From SIG603 sp963611165 (lineage in GTDB: Bacteria > Bacillota > Clostridia > Oscillospirales > Acutalibacteraceae), in contig CAVDQG010000069.1 of assembly GCA_963611165.1 (NCBI GenBank), positions 1-9,085 on the forward strand: 9,085 bases of DNA, given 5' to 3'. The position numbers and the translations under genes were made by a program. Below, piece after piece: positions 7,118 to 9,085 of the stretch. The notes under the pieces are model-generated. The model saw only the letters and a list, made by a program, of their open reading frames with translations. It ran no database searches and was not told the origin of the DNA. Within the stretch, counting starts at the first letter, position 1. Every line of letters starts with the position of its first letter.

Positions 7118-7141
7118 ATAATAGAGTATTTGATTTGTCAA
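7113..7141 (-). promoter_or_regulatory. Sigma-A promoter of the TetR-ABC-ABC operon
   Basis: Read on the minus strand: a perfect TTGACA (7136-7141), a 17-base spacer, and TAAAAT (7113-7118; 5 of 6 consensus bases). The start of transcription would fall near 7106, inside the operator palindrome, giving a leader of about 40 bases to the ATG at 7067. Strong promoter boxes blocked by a repressor site fit an inducible operon. Confidence 0.75.
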
Positions 7142-7270
7142 GTATGGTATGCCTATTTTGTAAATGGTTATTGGGGAAGCAAAGAAAAAAGATGCAGTTT
7201 CGTTTTGCTAACGCCGCATAAAACAGTAATTAAGAATCAATAAACAAAACCTTATAGGGTATAATAAAGA

Positions 7271-7362
7271 AGAGATTAAGGCTTTGACTGTAAAATGTAC
7301 CGACCTCCAATCGTTAGATTTTAGGTCTAACTTTTGGGGGTCGGTACATTTCGCCAATCTCT
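7271..7362. repeat. Outer imperfect palindrome around the IR element; possible terminator
   Basis: AGAGATT (7271-7277) and AATCTCT (7356-7362) bracket the long stem 7293-7310 / 7334-7351 (18 pairs including one G-T). One side has about 12 extra bases (around 7281-7292), so the fold is asymmetric. Read on the minus strand, the stem is followed by TTTTAC and could end transcription of the hydrolase gene, whose stop is about 65 bases upstream. On the plus strand the T tail is only three bases long. Confidence 0.5.
7296..7348. mobile_element. MITE-like remnant with IS3-like inverted ends (53 bp)
   Basis: Two inverted ends of 23 bases face each other across only 7 bases (7319-7325). The left end begins TGTACCGACC and ends GTTAGA (7313-7318). 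The right end begins TCTAAC (7326-7331) and finishes GGTCGGTACA (7339-7348). TG...CA tips and the TCTAACTTTTGGGGG pattern resemble, from memory, terminal repeats of IS3-family elements. The element would be an internally deleted, non-coding derivative. No target-site duplication is evident (AAA left, TTT right, which extend the palindrome), so an ordinary hairpin terminator remains a serious alternative. Confidence 0.4.
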
Positions 7363-7415
7363 TTTATCACTTAGTTCTCAAAAGGCTATAATTTAATAAA
7401 GCGTTAAGAATAATA

Positions 7416-8621
7416 TTACTGTTTTACCTGATCATATACCCAAGATAACATTTTGCTGTCTTCAAGAGCAACTGCCCATGAACCGTGATAGGAACCAATC
7501 TGACCCGCATTTTCCATTTCTTCATTGGTGTAAAGAGTAAGCTTATTGTTTTCGGCTCCCATTTCCTTTAGTATATCGTGCATCATTTTTGAGGTATAAC
7601 TTGTGCAAATTTGGTCATCTTCAGCCTGTACAAACCAAATCGGTACACTTGTAATGTCATAATCTTTTAGGTATTCTTTCATTTCATTGTAGCTGCTTTG
7701 GTATTCCTCATCTGTAATTTTCAGATCATCATTATTACCAAATTTATAGGCTAAATCATATTTTGTTGATAATGGAATAACTGTATCTTTCGCAGCCATT
7801 ACAAGTGCACCTGCAAACAAATCAGGATACTGCATAATAAAACGGATTGCTGCTCCACCGCCTGAAGAAGCACCTGAGATATAAACTCTGGATGCATCAA
7901 TTTTTCCTTCTTCAATCTTTGCGGTGCCGAATTTATTCATCTGATCCAATTCTTCCGGTATCTCACTGATTCCAAAGCTGTAGTTCTCCGGATACTGTAC
8001 GCTAAGAACAGCTGTGTCAAATCCATTTTCTACCCACGCTACAGCTCCCTTACTTGCATGAAGGTTTGCTCCTTCATATGAGCTATCCAACACTTCTCCG
8101 CCGCCGTGTTCCCATACCATCAAAGGAACATTTTCCTCGTTTTCAGGCATATACAAATAATATGTCAGCACTGTACCGTCTTGAGCTGTAAATTCGCTTT
8201 TTACAAATTCATCAGCAGTTTTAGTTTTTACTTCATAATTTGCATCTGTGCAATCGAACTTGTCATCTGTACAGTCGATTTCAGCCTTTTCAATCGTGCT
8301 GAAAGAAACATCCGCAAACTCAACGGTAACTTCATTATTTTCAATCGTTACATCAGATATTTCGGCTTCCTGCTCTTTGGATTCGGTTTCTCCCAAATAA
8401 TCAACAGGTGCAATTGTAAATTTGATATTAAAGTCTTCTGCTGAAAGGTTAACTCCTTCGGTAGTTGACAATGAATAAATTATTTTGTTTAATGTTCTTC
8501 CACTCTGAGCTACATAAGTTGACGCAGTAATGCTCTCTATTTCTGCTTCTTTTGACGCACAACCTGTAAGAGAGGATACTGCAACGATTCCACACAATGC
8601 TATTGCTAATGCTTTCTTCAT
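7416..8621 (-). CDS. Lipoprotein alpha/beta-hydrolase (esterase/peptidase-like)
   Basis: A 401-residue exported lipoprotein. Residues 1-20 are a lipoprotein signal with lipobox LTGC; Cys21 would be acylated, placing the enzyme on the outer face of the membrane. Residues about 25-145 look like an all-beta, Ig-like N-terminal domain rich in acidic residues. The hydrolase domain follows: HGGG (172-175) as oxyanion loop, GASSG with nucleophile Ser252, probable acid Asp336 in AEDDQIC, and His379 in YHGSW. The triad is thus complete. The layout matches secreted esterases with an Ig-like domain, which act on plant polysaccharide esters or other small esters; a peptidase is possible. The substrate is unknown. 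I take ATG at 8619-8621 rather than in-frame GTG at 8634-8636, since GTGGAG itself supplies the ribosome site (GGAG, nine bases before the ATG). It is apparently transcribed alone. Confidence 0.85.
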   Translation of the reverse strand: MKKALAIALCGIVAVSSLTGCASKEAEIESITASTYVAQSGRTLNKIIYSLSTTEGVNLSAEDFNIKFTIAPVDYLGETESKEQEAEISDVTIENNEVTVEFADVSFSTIEKAEIDCTDDKFDCTDANYEVKTKTADEFVKSEFTAQDGTVLTYYLYMPENEENVPLMVWEHGGGEVLDSSYEGANLHASKGAVAWVENGFDTAVLSVQYPENYSFGISEIPEELDQMNKFGTAKIEEGKIDASRVYISGASSGGGAAIRFIMQYPDLFAGALVMAAKDTVIPLSTKYDLAYKFGNNDDLKITDEEYQSSYNEMKEYLKDYDITSVPIWFVQAEDDQICTSYTSKMMHDILKEMGAENNKLTLYTNEEMENAGQIGSYHGSWAVALEDSKMLSWVYDQVKQ

Positions 8622-8645
8622 GGTTACTTTCTCCACTAATTTATT

Positions 8646-8659
8646 TTTGTAGCTACAAA
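8646..8659. promoter_or_regulatory. 14-bp palindrome in the hydrolase leader
   Basis: TTTGTAGCTACAAA is perfectly self-complementary and lies 25-38 bases before the hydrolase ATG. On the minus strand a TATAGAT stretch (8666-8672) sits just upstream, and a perfect TTGACA (8695-8700) further up, but the 22-base gap is too long for a normal sigma-A promoter. The palindrome fits a repressor site (MarR- or TetR-like) near the transcription start. This is inference from position and symmetry only. Confidence 0.4.
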
Positions 8660-8858
8660 TGATTTATCTATAGCTTAGTCTTCTTACAAGTTGATGTCAA
8701 CGGAGCATACTTATTCGGCGTTTTTAATGTAATAAACGGTTACCATTAATATATTTTGGGGACATTGTTGCACACAAACTGTTTTGTTTAAGACTTAACA
8801 TTCAAAGCGTTATGCATCAATCAAATAGGAGGATAAAGGTAAAATACAATACTTTTTC

Positions 8859-9085
8859 CTATTTTCTAGGAAATAATAATCTCAGAACAAACTCTTGATT
8901 TTCTGTTGTTATAGACATCCCTCCGTCATATTTCTTCATAATATGCTGAATACTCTTTAAACCATATCCATGACCTTCTTCTTTCTTTTTCGATATGGGG
9001 AAGCCTTCATTATATCGCACATATCCTTCATAATTATTTTTAATTATAATTCTAAGAAATGCTTTATCGTTAAACATTCGTATAC
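8859..9085 (-). CDS. GHKL-domain sensor histidine kinase, C-terminal end (partial)
   Basis: The reading frame ends at TAG 8859-8861 and stays open to the window edge at 9085; the Met at 9075-9077 is internal, not a start. About 75 residues are visible: a beta strand FLRIIIKNNYEG, as in AgrC-type kinases (usual form 'xIxNSYxG'), then the ATP-lid glycine box GHGYGLKSI, a helix HIMKKYDGG, and a closing strand FVLRLLFP. This is the end of a HATPase_c_5/GHKL ATP-binding domain. Such proteins are membrane sensors, often of peptide signals, paired with LytTR-type regulators; the partner would lie outside this window. It is in the same direction as the hydrolase gene but 237 bases before it, so a shared transcript is uncertain. 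A small hairpin (8855-8861 / 8867-8873) overlaps its stop. Confidence 0.75.
   Translation of the reverse strand, partial: IRMFNDKAFLRIIIKNNYEGYVRYNEGFPISKKKEEGHGYGLKSIQHIMKKYDGGMSITTENQEFVLRLLFPRK

Larger units (their letters stand above)
7068..7415. other. Intergenic region between TetR and hydrolase genes, ~348 bp
   Basis: From left to right it holds the TetR ribosome site (7072-7076), the 36-bp operator palindrome (7082-7117), the TetR promoter (7113-7141), about 130 AT-rich bases in which I see no gene, a MITE-like inverted-repeat element (7296-7348, outer arms to 7271 and 7362), and about 50 AT-rich bases after the hydrolase stop. An isolated plus-strand TATAAT (7260-7265) has no matching -35 box or downstream gene. 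Confidence 0.6.

Noticed and set aside
7260..7265. Plus-strand TATAAT as a promoter
   Set aside because: No -35 box at 16-18 bases and no gene downstream on that strand; such a hexamer is expected by chance in AT-rich DNA.
8634..8636. GTG as the start of the hydrolase gene
   Set aside because: GTGGAG contains the ribosome site for ATG 8619-8621, which gives a standard MKK-type lipoprotein signal peptide.
8827..8832. AGGAGG on the plus strand before the kinase stop
   Set aside because: No start codon follows within normal spacing; the stretch is opposite the downstream flank of the kinase gene. Chance or a decayed gene start cannot be told apart.
8855..8873. Small hairpin at the kinase stop as a terminator
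   Set aside because: The 7-bp stem overlaps the stop codon and is followed on the minus strand by an A-rich, not T-rich, stretch.

Overview
The window reads as a piece of a Gram-positive Firmicutes (Clostridia) chromosome, most likely a gut Ruminococcaceae/Oscillospiraceae-type organism. This is inferred from the AT-rich intergenic DNA, strong AGGAGG-type ribosome sites, a sortase-type cell-wall anchor, a lipobox lipoprotein and a GHKL-type sensor kinase fragment. No phage, plasmid, tRNA, rRNA or CRISPR signature is visible.

Layout. (1) 44-673, minus: a TetR-family regulator, divergent from (2) 974-2731, plus: a secreted, wall-anchored multidomain protein with proline/threonine-rich linkers. 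The 300-bp gap between them holds a good sigma-A promoter for the surface gene and several inverted repeats. (3) 2774-2811: a strong hairpin between convergent genes, acting as terminator. (4) 7067-2842, minus: a three-gene unit made of a second TetR regulator and two half-size ABC transporter subunits, each with a membrane domain fused to an ATPase. The two ABC genes abut (stop codon directly followed by ATG) and surely form a heterodimer. The unit starts from a promoter with a perfect TTGACA box whose -10 overlaps a 36-bp near-perfect palindrome, which is best read as the TetR autorepression site. A second, different palindrome lies in the 95-bp gap just ahead of the ABC pair. (5) About 7271-7362: a compact inverted-repeat element with TG...CA ends resembling an internally deleted IS end pair (MITE-like), which may also serve as terminator. 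(6) 8621-7416, minus: a lipoprotein alpha/beta-hydrolase with a complete catalytic triad. (7) 8859-9085, minus: the C-terminal end of a GHKL (AgrC-like) histidine kinase, cut by the window edge.

The most interesting region is the TetR-ABC-ABC operon with two distinct operator-like palindromes. These suggest two regulatory inputs, possibly a ligand-sensing TetR plus a metal or other regulator, and leave open whether the pair exports drugs or imports a metal-chelate (IrtAB/YbtPQ-like). The surface protein with its own divergent TetR, and the MITE-like element, come next. Nothing here is an obviously new type of system. The regulatory architecture and the repeat domain of the surface protein are the parts worth following up.
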